In this document: piece after piece, positions 16,343 to 26,338 of the stretch
Position numbering within the stretch: the stretch's first letter is position 1
Layout: every line of letters begins with the position of its first letter
NCBI GenBank assembly: GCA_009602735.1
Contig: WELA01001035.1
Span: forward strand, 13,498-48,666
Direction of reading: 5' to 3'
Length of the DNA stretch: 35,169 nt
From: Mesotaenium endlicherianum
Taxonomy: Eukaryota; Streptophyta; Zygnematophyceae; Zygnematales; Mesotaeniaceae
Made by a program: the position numbers and the translations under genes
The notes under the pieces: model-generated
Told to the model about the DNA's origin: nothing
What the model saw: only the letters and a program-made list of their open reading frames with translations
The model's database searches: none

Positions 16343-17014
16343 CAGGCCGCATAGATATCAGCAGGCTGAAGGCCAAGCAACCTCCAGCGCGTCCTAAGAA
16401 AGGGAAGTCAGTAGACTACTCCATGTCTACCACGGAGCAGGACAACTTAGTTGACGAGACTCCTTCTCTCTCAGAGGAGGAGGATGAGGAGGATGACGAA
16501 GAAGAACAAGGCAGAGGAGAAGCATCGGGAGCTGGTACTCAGGAGACCCAGGGGCAGGCAGGGGCACTTCCTAAGGAACCAAGATCAGGTATATGGAACG
16601 TGATCCCGGTCATGGAGGCAATTGGACCCCGCACGCTCCCCCAGCCCACCTGCCCAAGCAGGGGAAGAAGCTGATCTGACAGTACTTGGCAGCAGACACA
16701 GGCAGAAATCCCTAGAGGATAGGGGTTTCAGAAGAGGGACACGCGGGGTGGTCAGAGGTATGCCGGCCTCCCCCTTTGCTCAGGAACATGTACCTCTTGC
16801 CAATGTATTTCAGCATCCTACTGGAATGCCTGTCTAGGTGGGGATCAACACCCAAGTGGGTGAAGGGCAGGCTACCATTCTTCGTTCTCCTCGAGGCCCA
16901 ACTTTAGAACAAACGGGGTTCTTTAGAAGGCCAGCTGACAGATCTAGAGGGCTGTCCAGATCTAGGTCCAGATCTCAGTCTCCTGATCCTGAAGCCCCAG
17001 GAACAACCCCCTAG
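16343..17014 (+). pseudogene. Env-position extra ORF of element 1, 3' part
   Basis: Continues the ORF cut at 4626. The first frame (to 16674) reads SRLKAKQPPARPKKGKSVDY, matching VKTQQPPPTPKRGRSVEY of element 2, then an acidic tract (SLSEEEDEEDDEEEQ). A frame change occurs near 16620-16670. The second frame has RGMPASPFAQEHVPLANV (element 2: ARGLPASPSQRGHVPLAHV), a TAG at 16835-16837, and an RS-rich tail (RGLSRSRSRSQSPDPEAPG) ending at TAG 17012-17014. The tail resembles SR-type sequences that engage RNA or nuclear partners; the role is unknown. Confidence 0.75.
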
Positions 17015-17126
17015 GTGACAGGCTCAAGAGGCAGTCAGTGGGGGAGGCTGGCCAGGATCAGTTCCCTTGCTTAAGACTTCTGCAGTTTAATGTTGTCGAG
17101 GCGACAACAAGTTAAGTTGGAGGGAT

Positions 17127-17655
17127 AGTAATGAATCAATATATTAGTAGATATAATGTTCATTTAAATGTAATAGTTATATAAATTTAGCCTGCTGAAC
17201 TCTACTTAAAAATCAGTCTGCTGGACTTCATATTTAATATTAGTTTAATGACTCAGCCGGAAGCAGAAGGCTGAAGTCAACTTAAGTCAGCTTGCTGACA
17301 CATTCTTTGACAGCCAGCTGACTTTCGTACTCGGTAGCAGCGAACTGCCTCAATTTGCATCTAAGTGTGATATGCTAGATGAATGGCCAGATGACATAGA
17401 GATGGCCATAGAGAAACCGGACTTCAAGGCAAGAAGCCACTGATACGCACTGCCTTCTAACCTTGCTTATGTGTGAGTTTACCGATTGCATTATTGATGC
17501 TAGTTTACTCGCATTTGACTTACGAGTATTGTTCACTGCTAGTGTGTTGTCCTTTGCCGTTTAACTAGTTAACAAAAAATACCATAAAGATTACTTGCTG
17601 ATATAAAGATCTTTATTAATTGTTAATCACCTATTTGGTAAGACGATTCATTTCA
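17127..17655 (+). repeat. 3' LTR of element 1
   Basis: 529 bp, homologous to the element 2 LTRs (17755-18468 and 31290-32007) but lacking an internal block of about 180 bp near 17400. It is preceded by the same GTTGTCGAGGCRACAAC motif and AAGTTGGAGG polypurine tract (17091-17125) as the 3' LTR of element 2. The start is AG where the intact copy has TG; the end is TTTCA. The 94 bp to element 2 (17656-17749) hold nothing I recognise. Confidence 0.88.
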
Positions 17656-17754
17656 ACTGAGAAGCCTGTCACCTATCAAGTTTGTGGAAATTGATACTAT
17701 AAAGATACTCAACACTGAGAGTCTTAACAGTCGCATTAAAACCTCATGGCTGAT

Positions 17755-18468
17755 TATAATGAATCAGTATAATGATGGATATAATATTAATTTAAATATG
17801 ATAGTTAAATAAGTTCACCCTACTGAACTTTAGTTAATATTGAGTTTGCTGGACCTTATACAATATTCAGTTTAATGACTCAGTTGGGGGCAGCAGCAAA
17901 GTCAACTTAGGTCAGCTTGCCGACACATTCTTTGACAGCCAGCTGACTTCCGTACTCGATAGTAGCAAATTGCCTAGATATGCATCCAAGTGTGGTGTGC
18001 TAGATGAATGGCCAGATGACATCCTTAGGATAGATGGCAATTCGGGATGATGGGAGATGGCGGTGGATTCGGTTAACCGAGGTCCTACCAACGTGGTTAA
18101 CTCCCGGGTAGGCGGTGCCATCGCACTGGCCGTTGACCAGTAAACTCATTCCATGTACATATGCTAGGTATTGCTCTCGAGTTCGGCATTCGGAATTGAG
18201 GCCAACTCTCTTGTACAGCGTACGGAGTGATCTGAATCCAAGGCAAGAAGCAATTGATATGCACTGTCTTCTAGCCTTGCTTATGTACGAGTTTACTGAT
18301 TGCATCATTGATTCTAGTTTACTTCCATTTGACTTGCGACTATTGTCCACTCCTAGTGTGTTGTCCTTTGCTGTAGAAAAACTAACAAAAAATACCACAA
18401 AAATTACTTGCTGATATAAAGATCTTCATTAATTGTTAATCGCCTATTTGGTAAGTCGGTTCATTTCA
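17755..18468 (+). repeat. 5' LTR of element 2
   Basis: Starts TATAATGAATC (the 3' copy has TGTAATGAATC, so the terminal TG has mutated) and ends TTTCA. It includes a small hairpin-forming CCTACC...GGGTAGG (about 18084-18112). It is directly followed by the primer-binding site. ORFs on either strand inside it are not conserved as protein. Confidence 0.92.
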
Positions 18469-18469
18469 G

Positions 18470-18482
18470 TGGTATCAAAGCC
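18470..18482 (+). promoter_or_regulatory. Primer-binding site, element 2
   Basis: TGGTATCAAAGCC, one base after the LTR. It matches the complement of the 3' end of plant initiator Met-tRNA (TGGTATCAGAGCC) at 12 of 13 positions. This would prime minus-strand DNA synthesis. Confidence 0.9.
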
Positions 18483-18502
18483 GTTATGACAATCTTCTTT
18501 GT

Positions 18503-19554
18503 ATGGTAAAGACAAAGTCTCAAACTAGCAACTCCCGAGCCATGGAGAACCAAGATAACGAGAATGTCAAAAATCAGGCTGAAAGCCATGTAGCGGGAAC
18601 CCGTACCTATTCTGAAGCAGTGGCAGATACTACAGCTAGAGAGGCTGCAGATGAGGTAGCTGCTGTTGCTGCAGTCGCAGCACAGGAGGATGAGGAGGAA
18701 AGAGTCAGACTAGAAGGCGAACGATAAGCAAAGCTGCTGAAGATACAGAACGGAGGGAAGGACAGCCATCGGACGAGCACACTGTCGAAGAACTTATGGC
18801 AGCAAGGGCCAATGTTCTGAATCCCCTCCTGCTGTACAACTCAATGTGCCTCTAGGTCAAATTTGTGACCGGCTGAATGCGGCTAGAATTGTTGCTGCTG
18901 GAGCGAGAGGGATTGCTGAGAACACTACTCAGCGAGTGGATGCCACTGCTGCTGCTGCATTTGCTAGACTCCCACCACAGAGTGTGAATTTGGGAGCATT
19001 ATTTGTGCATATGCAATCGCAAATAGCGAGCATGTATCAATCCCAACAGGAGGACAAAAGAATCATAATCTCTCTGCTGCGAGACAGAGTCCAACTGGGA
19101 TCTCAAACCACTGGTGGTGGTGGTAGAGGGCCTAGTAAGCCTAAGCCGAAATCTACCCAGGACTATGATCCTAAGGGAAACAAAAAGTATTACCTGATCA
19201 AGTTTCTCGCTGATGTTGAGCAGTGGCTGGAGCATTACCCAGAATTGCAGGTTTACGAGAAGGTCCGGCACACTGGTGCTTTATCGAAAGGCAGTGCAGC
19301 AGACTGGTGGCTGTATTGGAAAGGAGAGCGTAAGGCTCAACAACTCGGTGACCCTACTTGAGTAGAGTTTGACGAGAAACTGCATGAGAAATTTGATGTC
19401 ATCAATCTGCCGGACTAAGCCGAGACCAGACTCAGCAAAATTTGTTTGCTTCCATTGCCAGCAGCTGGGTCACTTTAGAGAGCAGTGTCCAGTCAAGCAC
19501 CTTCCAAAGGTCGAGAGAAAAGACCAGCCTTCAAAAGATAGCAACAGTCAGTAA
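18503..19554 (+). pseudogene. gag remnant, element 2
   Basis: Three open pieces. 18503-18727 (MVKTKSQTSNSRAMENQDNE start, acidic/Ala-rich) ends at TAA. 18846-19361 is in another frame and has VNLGALFVHMQSQIASM, a Pro/Lys linker and the middle of a capsid domain (YYLIKFLADVEQWLEHY, KGSAADWWLYWKGE). After a TGA comes EFDEKLHEKFDVINLPD, then a jump to a CCHC zinc knuckle, CFHCQQLGHFREQC, in 19369-19554. The C-terminal half of the capsid expected between them is missing, pointing to an internal deletion near 19415. Confidence 0.75.
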
Positions 19555-19622
19555 TCCAGTCTACTGTCTGTGAGGATGCTAGAGATAGTGAGTCGTCACT
19601 AGTTGCCCTCATAGCAGGTATT

Positions 19623-20222
19623 ATGGGTCCTGCTGAACTGGATTCACTATGCATGTCCAACAAACAGATAAAGGAGACCATCAGCAAAATACACCTCCAG
19701 AGCGTGCACCCTCTGGATGATCTTGTTCCACCTGATGTCCAACATTTCTTTGCTAAGTCAGGAGAAGAATGCGAAAGTCAGGAAAAGTCAATCTCCCCTA
19801 TCTTACTGCATTGCATGATTGCATGTAGGAAGGTGAGGGCATTTGTTGACGGAGGGGCGTCACATACTTTCATCCACAAGGACTTAATTAAGCGGCTAAG
19901 GCTGCCTACTGTCACCCAAGGGAATAGAAAAATATTCCTTGGAGATGCCTCAAGTATCCCGGGAATAGTTATAACCAAGCCTAATGAGGTCCAATTAGGT
20001 TCTGGCAGTGCAATTCTAATTGAAAGGCTTACATTTGAGGTACTCGACACTGGCTTTTATGATCTCGTGCTAGGCAGGTCCTGGCTTAATAGACATCAAG
20101 CTGAAGTGTGTTGGAGCAGAGGTACAGTTAAAGTGAGAGGAGCCGGTGATGGGCAGACTAACTTGGCACCCACCAGTGCTCTTCCTGTTGTCCTGTATGG
20201 ATGGCAAATGCAGGAAATTTAG
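19623..20222 (+). pseudogene. Aspartic protease domain, element 2
   Basis: Retropepsin of the gypsy type that would process the polyprotein. Active-site region AFVDGGASHTFIHKDL: the catalytic Asp is present but the next residue is Gly, where the triad is normally D-S/T-G. The C-terminal FYDLVLGRSWLNRHQAEV block is well kept. The ORF ends at 20220-20222; the following 240 bp lead to RT through further frame breaks (20344-20565 carries a [18 protein letters not shown] stretch). Confidence 0.8.
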
Positions 20223-20467
20223 AGGCTTCTAGGAGGATGCAAATTGCTGAATGCAATGGAGTTCATCAAAAGCTGGGACGGAAAGGAAGACAGAATGTTC
20301 TATCCGTTGCTAATATAAGTACCTCCTCAACCTGAAGAAGTGGTTGAGAAAAAGGCAAGCCCTCCGGAGCACTCTACTACGACAAAAATCGTTGCTCACT
20401 GCTCAGTACACAGATGTATTTAATATGCCTCCAGGACTACCCCCTAAGAGGGAAGTAGATCACAAGA

Positions 20468-21364
20468 TTGATTTCTTACCTGGGACTCAAGCCAACCTGC
20501 CAACGCACTTATGGCTTGTCTTATGTGGAGAGCAAAGAGTTGAAAACACAGATTGCAGAGCTTGAGGAAAATGATTATATTTCTCCCAGTAAATCACCTT
20601 ACGGCGCACCCATCCTATTTGTTAAGAAAAAAGATGGGAGTATGCGGATGTGTGTTGATTACAAAGCTCTTAACAGAATTACAGTAAAGAACAAGTATGC
20701 TTTACCCAAAATCAAGGACTTGCTTGATACCCTATCTGGTGCTATAGTGTTCAGTAAGATAGATCTCAAGAATGGTTATCATCAAATGAGAATTGCTGAG
20801 GGAGATGAACACAAGACTGCCTTCCGCAAACGTTATGGACTCTATGAGCTTAACGTGATGCCATTTGAACTGACTAATGCTCCTGCAACTTTCATGGGTG
20901 CTGTGAATGACATTTTCAAGGAAAGTATTGAATCTTTAGGCCACGTTGTCAGTAAGGAAGGCATCAATGTGGATCCTAAGAAAGTCCAGACCATAAGGGA
21001 CTGGCCTGTACCACAATCTGTCTCTGAAGTTAGATCCTTCCTGGGGTTGGCTAACTACTATAGGAGATTTATTGAGAATGATTCTACAAAGGCCAGTAAA
21101 CTGAATGACCTTACTAAGAAAGACATAGGGTATGTGTGGGGGGAAGAGCAGCAGGCTGCCTTCCAGATCCTTAAAGATGCTCTTTATTCTGCCCCAGTGC
21201 TAGCCGTGTACGACCCCAGCAAACCTGTAAAGGTGATTACTAATGCTTTTGACTTTGCCATGGGTGCTGTTTTGTTGCAGCCTGCTGCCAAAACCACAAA
21301 GAATGGTAAGGTACGGCAGGAGTGGCACCCTGTGCTGTATGAGTATGAAATTCAACCCAGCTGA
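20468..21364 (+). pseudogene. RT with catalytic motif deleted, element 2
   Basis: Open for 298 codons. RT boxes: [65 protein letters not shown]. Then the sequence jumps at about 20915 straight to [15 protein letters not shown]. Compared with the two copies at 1-755 and 774-1474, about 165 bp are gone, including the DD catalytic motif and KMSKCDF. The deletion preserves the frame, so the long ORF hides a dead enzyme. After it come YYRRFIEND and the RNase H start ([14 protein letters not shown]). The ORF ends at 21362-21364. Confidence 0.88.
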
Positions 21365-21849
21365 AATTAAGTATTCCATGCATGATAAAGAGCTGCTAGC
21401 TATCATTCATGTGCTCAAACAGTGGAGAGCATACTTGCATAGTAAAGCTTTCAAAAGTAATTACAGATCATCTAGCTCTGACTGACTTTCAGAATATGTC
21501 CAAGCTGTCGAGGAGGGAGAACCGCTGAAGCCAGATGTTGAAGCAGTTCCAAGTCCAGATTGACTACAAACCAGGGAAGTTGAATCCTGCTGATGCACTC
21601 TCTAGAAGACCTGACTTGCAAGGAAGGAACTTTAGTCGACATGCTGTAGATAAAGTCCATTGTGCACTCACTTCACTAAAGGTGAAAAAGTCCTTTCTTG
21701 AACAACTTAGGAAAACCTGCCTTTATGACCCAACATTTGAGCCCAGCCCCACTGATGGGGTGTGTTTTGCTACTGCACTCGGGTATAGGCTTAAGGGAGG
21801 GGTCTGGGTGACTGACCAGTTCAAGCAGGCTGAAGCTGGTCATTCCTAA
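21343..21849 (+). pseudogene. RNase H remnant and linker, element 2
   Basis: Another frame gives [20 protein letters not shown] and LKQWRAYLHSK, the middle of RNase H, to a stop at 21483. A frame-shifted piece from 21535 has MLKQFQVQIDYKPGKLNPAD ALSRRPDL, the RNase H C-terminus, then the FLEQLRKTC linker toward the integrase. The segment with the later RNase H catalytic residues is garbled around 21450-21530. Confidence 0.75.
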
Positions 21850-21853
21850 TAGC

Positions 21854-22681
21854 TTGAAAATAAGGTCCCTCTTACTGAGTCAAGCTCATGACAGTTTACT
21901 GGGTGGGCATTTGGAGCAGGCCAAAACTGTTGGCAAATTGGCAAAACATTATCATTGGGATAGGTTGCCTCGGGAGGTCCTGAAATATGTTAAGTTTTGT
22001 GATCAGTGTCAAAGAAATAAGTCTAAGCACATACCACCAAGGGGTCTCTTACAACCACTGCCCATCCCAGCCGGACGCTTGGAAACAATATCCGTGGACT
22101 AGGTGGTAACACTACCACGAACTGCCAATGGGCATGATTCGATACTGGTAGTCGTGGATAAACTAATAAAACTGGTAATTTTCATCCCCACAACTGGCAA
22201 AGTAACTGCACTCGAAACAGCGAGACAGTTCTACAACCATGTAGTATGCCAACATGGGCTACCCTCTAATATCATCTCAGACAGAGACTCAAAGTTCACC
22301 TCTAAGTTCTGGAGAGCTTTAATGGGGTTAATGAGAGTCAAACAGCTGCTCAGCACAGCCAACCACCCTCAGACTGATGGGCAGACTGAAAGAACTAACA
22401 GAGTTCTGCAAGAGGTGCTGCAAGCGTATATTTACCAAAAACAAGATAATTGGGATGACCTGTTACCTCAAATCCAGTTTGCGGACAACAGTGCGGTGCA
22501 CGCGTCAACGGGCAAGACTCCTTTTGAACTGAGCTTGGGTAAAGTCTCTAAGTCTCCTTTAGATGTGCTAGCGGAGTCTTCAACTCACCCTAAAGGGATT
22601 GACAATTTGATCTCCCTACAGTTAACTCAGGAGTTTGCTGACACCCTGTCAGAAGTCCAGCAGAACCTGCACAAAGCCTAA
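21854..22681 (+). pseudogene. Integrase zinc domain and core, element 2 (stops at 22100 and 22679)
   Basis: The H2C2 domain is intact (AHDSLLGGH, FCDQCQRNK). The DDE core has Asp in SVD just before TAG 22100-22102 (element 1 has a Trp codon there), Asp in IISDRDSKFTSKFW, and Glu in TDGQTERTNRVLQ. The stop at 22679 is TAA where element 1 has CAA, a single C-to-T change. Otherwise the core is complete and in one frame, better kept than in element 1. Confidence 0.88.
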
Positions 22682-22775
22682 GAAAATCAACAAAAATACG
22701 CTAATCAGCACCGTCGAGAACTGACATTTTCCGAAGGCGATTTGGTCCCATTCTCAACACCTGTATCTGCCTGGT

Positions 22776-23186
22776 GTGGTCAAGAAAAAGCTTGGTCCGG
22801 TCTGGGTCGGTCCATATTCGGTGGTGCGCCGTGTCGGTCAAAATGCTTACAAACTGAACATGTCAACAGAATACAGGGGTCATCCGATCTTTAATGTCTC
22901 CTTCCTGGAACCGTACATCAAAGGTGACACACTGTCCACAAGTCGGTTACCTGTCCAACCCGGACCGGTCTCCGCTGTCCGAGATGGTGACCCTGAGGAA
23001 TATGAGGTCGAGGAGATTTTAGACGCTCGCTTTGTCCGTCGATCATCTAAATATGTCATGAAGTACCTCGTCATATGGAAGGGTTACATTGCCTCTGGGG
23101 ACACTTGGGAATTTAAAGACCAGCTAACCAATGCCAAAGGGGCGTTAAAGCGATTCCACCTTCGGGCGGCTAGCACACCTCCTTGA
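22776..23186 (+). pseudogene. Integrase tail and chromodomain, element 2
   Basis: A small deletion at about 22748 shifts the frame. The tail then reads KLGPVWVGPYSVVRRVGQN (GPY/F module) and HPIFNVSFLEPYIKG. It ends with a chromodomain of about 50 residues (YEVEEILDARFVRRSSKY to LKRFHLRA) that keeps its Tyr, Trp (IWKGY) and Trp (DTWEF) cage positions. The stop is at 23184-23186. Confidence 0.9.
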
Positions 23187-23560
23187 CTGTCAGTTCAGTC
23201 GCCCTCGACAGGTGACAAGAGGTCCTGTCTCTAAGTAAGTTGGAGGGGAATGTGACAGTTAAACGTGACAGTTAGTGACAAATAGTGACAGTTGCGACAG
23301 GCAGCCCACCTAAAAATTAAGTTGGAGAGAGTGTCTTCCGTCTCGGGATCAGCCGGGCAAATTTTTCTGTAATCATTCTACACACTCAACCTGCGCTTAC
23401 ACTCCCTTTTTCTCCCTGACTCAATTCTCCTCTTCTACTCACTCACACAAGGTATTACACACTTGGAACTCTCCCTACCACGTTCTTCTCCACCAAGGGT
23501 ACTCAGTAGCGGCAAAGTACCATGACTTCACTGATTGCATTGTGTTTATGATTGAGCAGG
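23187..23560 (+). other. Spacer between pol and extra ORF, element 2, with two PPT-like tracts
   Basis: Non-coding. Two purine tracts (AAGTTGGAGGGGAATG near 23238 and AAGTTGGAGAGAG near 23321) copy the family PPT. Between them a TGACAGTTA/GTGACAAATAGTGACAG stretch is built of short GTGACA repeats. The rest is pyrimidine-rich (CTCCCTTTTTCTCCCTGACTC). It could contain a relic LTR edge, or a promoter or splice acceptor for the extra ORF; nothing decides between these. Confidence 0.5.
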
Positions 23561-24406
23561 ATGACGCAGAAGTCAGAACTTAAGAGGGAAAGAAGAGCAG
23601 AAGAGGCACATGCAAAATACTTGCAATTCCGTGGCAACATCGAATCATCCTCCATCTCCGCTCGGGAATCACAACGATTCCAACAACAGCGAGAGGCACA
23701 GAAGAAGAAGAAGGAGGAGGAATAGGCCAGGCTGAGGCGGGAAGAACTGGACAGACAAGCTGCAGAGGAGGCCAAGAAGGTAGAGGAGGAGAGGCAAGCT
23801 GAGGAGAGGCGGAAGCAGCAGGCTGAAGAAGAAGAACAGAGGAGAATCAGCAGCTACCGCTACACAATGCTGGGCAAGGGCTTTGATCTACTGGAGGAGG
23901 CCTTCAAGTATGCCCAGAGAAGTCGCAGTGAGTTGCAGAAGGAAATCCTGCAGAGGGAGAAGGAGACATCTGAAAACTTTGACAAGTGTATAGAGGTCAG
24001 CACAGGACTCTTTTTCTACCATGATTATGCCGAGATGGTAGGATATTCGGTCAGAGAGGCCAAGGCAATGGCCCAAGTGAATGAGGAAGGAGCTGTATCG
24101 ATTTCGGGTATCTGGGGGAATATTGGGATCATCAGGATGATCTCCATGGATGCGGACAGCTTCAAGGACTCTACATCACATAACAGGTTCAAGGCCATGT
24201 ATAATGAGGTGGAGAGAAGGAGCTGGGAATTCTACGCCAGGGAAACCAGTCAGCTGGACTTTGCAGGGCACTGGTACCCTTGTACGCTGAAAAGGACAGA
24301 TCTTGCCTTCTTCCAAAAGTCCACCGATTGGCGGTGGATGACTATCAACATGAGGGACCAGCAAAATGACAGGGCAGGGGAGGAAGATTTCCTAACAGAC
24401 CTATAG
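23561..24406 (+). pseudogene. Env-position extra ORF of element 2, 5' part
   Basis: ATG at 23561 (MTQKSELKRERRAEEAH). Residues 1-105 are an E/K/R/Q-rich coiled coil, interrupted by a TAG at 23722-23724. The globular part follows: SSYRYTMLGKGFDLLEEAF, FFYHDYAEMVGYSVREA, AVSISGIWGN, IRMISMDADSFKDS, YNEVERRSWEFYARETSQ, FAGHWYPCTL, STDWRWMTI. TAG at 24404-24406 falls where element 1 has an Asp codon (LDGYLILPP). Reading through, the sequence GNIVLPP runs to the insertion site of element 3 and resumes beyond it. The product is unknown to me. Conservation with element 1 is in protein-like blocks, which argues that it was once selected. Confidence 0.78.
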
Positions 24407-24428
24407 GGGAACATAGTATTGCCCCCTC

Positions 24429-25169
24429 TGTAAGGTCATAGGTTTATAAAGTGCATTTTTGAGTTTCATGAAAGTATGTTTTGATTGTATAGTAGTGTAG
24501 AACGCATTATTGTGATCATTTGATATAAAGTTCATGGAATTTGGTCAAGTATTGAGAAAGTTATGGATTTCCGAAGTTTAATGTGTCGAGGTCGGTTGAC
24601 GACTGTCCTTAATTCACGGTGAGCGCGACCGTCGGATTGACCGACAGCGTCGAGCGATCTGGGCCGTTAGAGTGAATTCGAACCTTCACGTAAGTTTGGC
24701 TGACGCGAAGTGCCGACTAGTTCGATTTACCCAGAAGTTTCGGTTTAGCCTAGTGCGTCTAAGATAGAATATTCTAGTACTATCGATGCATGTATGTGGA
24801 CGTCAATTTGGCCCGACACATCAGATGAGACTGATCTGGCTTATTCACGAATATTTTGGAAGGGACGATTTGACGAACACTTGAGAAAATCTGTAGCTTC
24901 CTCCTAGAGAGGAGCACTTAGGTAGAAATTTATAAATAGGCATAACTTCTTTGTTTTTTATCACTTTTCACTTCTGTAAAATTCTATGGGTTTGTAATGA
25001 CAAGATCTTTCCTCCTACATCATTTGTGAACAGTTTCTTGCCACTCAAAATGTTGAGTAATTTTCCCAAGCTTTCTTAGTGATATGCCGCTGCACTCTTT
25101 AGTATGATTGCAACTAGTTCCTTTCCTCGTGAGTTGCTACGCTTCCACTGGGGCACTCTGCCCCTCTCA
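24429..25169 (+). repeat. 5' LTR of element 3
   Basis: TG...CA ends. A TATA-like TTATAAATA lies at 24929-24938 and a GC-rich stretch with GACCGTCGG/CCGACAG at about 24625-24650. The corresponding TATA position in the 3' LTR has changed to TTATGAGTA. Confidence 0.95.
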
Positions 25170-25171
25170 TC

Positions 25172-25183
25172 TGGTATCGGAGC
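25172..25183 (+). promoter_or_regulatory. Primer-binding site, element 3
   Basis: TGGTATCGGAGC, two bases after the LTR. It differs at one position from the initiator Met-tRNA complement (TGGTATCAGAGC). Confidence 0.9.
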
Positions 25184-25283
25184 TGGGCTAGTTTGCATAT
25201 TATATTATGGAGTCGCAACAGGCAGCTAGAAGAGGCGAACATGTCGAGATTGTTGAGCGCGCGGGCAACAGGCAGCACCAACA

Positions 25284-25982
25284 ATGACTAGAGAGCAACA
25301 GGAGATGCAGGGGATGCTGAGGCAAATGGCGAATGCAATTGGAGGAGAAGTCTACGCCCAATTTCAACAAAATATGCGCGCGGAGGTGGAGAGAATGAAG
25401 AGTGCAGGAGCTTGGTATGAACGAGAGGAGCAGCTATCTGGAGATCCTGCTGCTGTTGATCAGCTATTTGAAGGCTTGAAGAGGCAATCTCAACCTATTG
25501 CACCCGAGGCTACCGCTCGAGACTTGTTGGTGCGCCTTCGTCAACGAGGAAGCGTTCAGGAGTATGTATCGCGCTTCAATGAGCTGGTGCTTCAATGTTC
25601 ATCTATGCACGAGTCGGAGATGATGGACAAGTTCAAGAGGGGACTCAAGCCAACTGTGGCCAAGGAAGTGGCGCTCAAGGACCCTACTAGTCTTGGAGAA
25701 AGGATGGCGTTGGCAACAAAGGTCGACGCTGTGGAATATAGTCAGAGGCAGTGGGGTGGCCACAACTTTGGAGGATATCGACACTTTGGTACTCAAGCGC
25801 CAAGCACGAGTGTTCAAGGTCCAGTACCTATGGAGTTGGGACTTGTTCAGGACCAGCGCAGGCAGCAGAATTTCAAGCCGAGAGGACCCAGCTATAATTG
25901 TGGCAAGCTTGGACATCTGGCTCGAGACTGTCATGTGAAGGCGAAGCAACCTCAACAGCAGGAAAAAGGAGGACGCCAGTAA
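25284..25982 (+). CDS. Gag of element 3 (short)
   Basis: 232 residues from an ATG at 25284. It includes the C-terminal part of a retrotransposon Gag domain (DLLVRLRQRGSVQEYVSRFN, MMDKFKRGLKPTVAKEVAL) and ends with a zinc knuckle, SYNCGKLGHLARDC. The first knuckle Cys is Ser, so zinc binding is probably lost. The capsid N-terminal half is shorter than usual: the join around AWYEREEQLSGD/QLFEGLKRQ suggests an internal deletion. A partner supplying Gag in trans would be needed for mobility. Confidence 0.8.
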   Translation: MTREQQEMQGMLRQMANAIGGEVYAQFQQNMRAEVERMKSAGAWYEREEQLSGDPAAVDQLFEGLKRQSQPIAPEATARDLLVRLRQRGSVQEYVSRFNELVLQCSSMHESEMMDKFKRGLKPTVAKEVALKDPTSLGERMALATKVDAVEYSQRQWGGHNFGGYRHFGTQAPSTSVQGPVPMELGLVQDQRRQQNFKPRGPSYNCGKLGHLARDCHVKAKQPQQQEKGGRQ

Positions 25983-26338
25983 GTCGTTCTGGGGTGTCTA
26001 CTGGCGTGAAGACAAGAATTCACAAGGAGGTTATCCCCAGGAGCCTGCCGAGAAGCGAAAGACGAGACGTTGACAAGCCTATGATCGTGGAAGGAGTGGT
26101 CGACGGCAACAAGGCAAAGTGTATGGTCGACAGTGGCGCTAGTGCAAACTTTGTGCACAAGAAGCTGGTGAAAGAGTGGCGAATCCCCGTGCAGAAGAGT
26201 TATGAGCCTAAGGAGGCAATTTTGGCAAATGGGCATGGTCTCAAGCGTGGTGCACCTACGGAAGCTATTCACGTGGAAGTAGCGAGGCACCGGAGTAAGG
26301 AAGTCATGGAGCAGGCAGATTTAGGTCACCGTGAGTGA
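25898..26338 (+). pseudogene. Protease, N-terminal part, element 3
   Basis: In a different frame from Gag; the meaningful part begins near 25985. It contains DKPMIVEGVVDGNKAKCMVD followed by SGASANFVHKKL, with a proper DSG active site. The frame ends at 26336-26338; the C-terminal VILGRPWL block is in the next frame (26335-26937). Confidence 0.85.

Larger units (their letters stand above)
777..17655 (+). mobile_element. Element 1: decayed Ty3/gypsy chromovirus with env-position ORF, interrupted by element 4 and a solo LTR
   Basis: Order on the plus strand: RT (777-1474), RNase H remnant, integrase zinc domain (2075-2524), integrase tail and chromodomain (2538-3353), a spacer, the first part of an extra ORF (3622-4626), the inserted element 4 (4627-16342), the rest of the extra ORF (16343-17014), a polypurine tract near 17115-17126 and a 3' LTR (17127-17655). 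The 5' LTR, gag and protease are absent; the left end abuts the inverted RT fragment. Joining both sides of element 4 into one copy is supported because element 2 has the same ORF in one continuous arrangement apart from its own inserted element. Deletions removed most of RNase H (junction near 2061) and the integrase core (junction near 2535). Confidence 0.75.

Noticed and set aside
18000..18398. 132-codon minus-strand ORF inside the 5' LTR of element 2
   Set aside because: The corresponding region of the 3' LTR (31548-31802) gives a shorter, altered ORF, and the sequence is explained as LTR.
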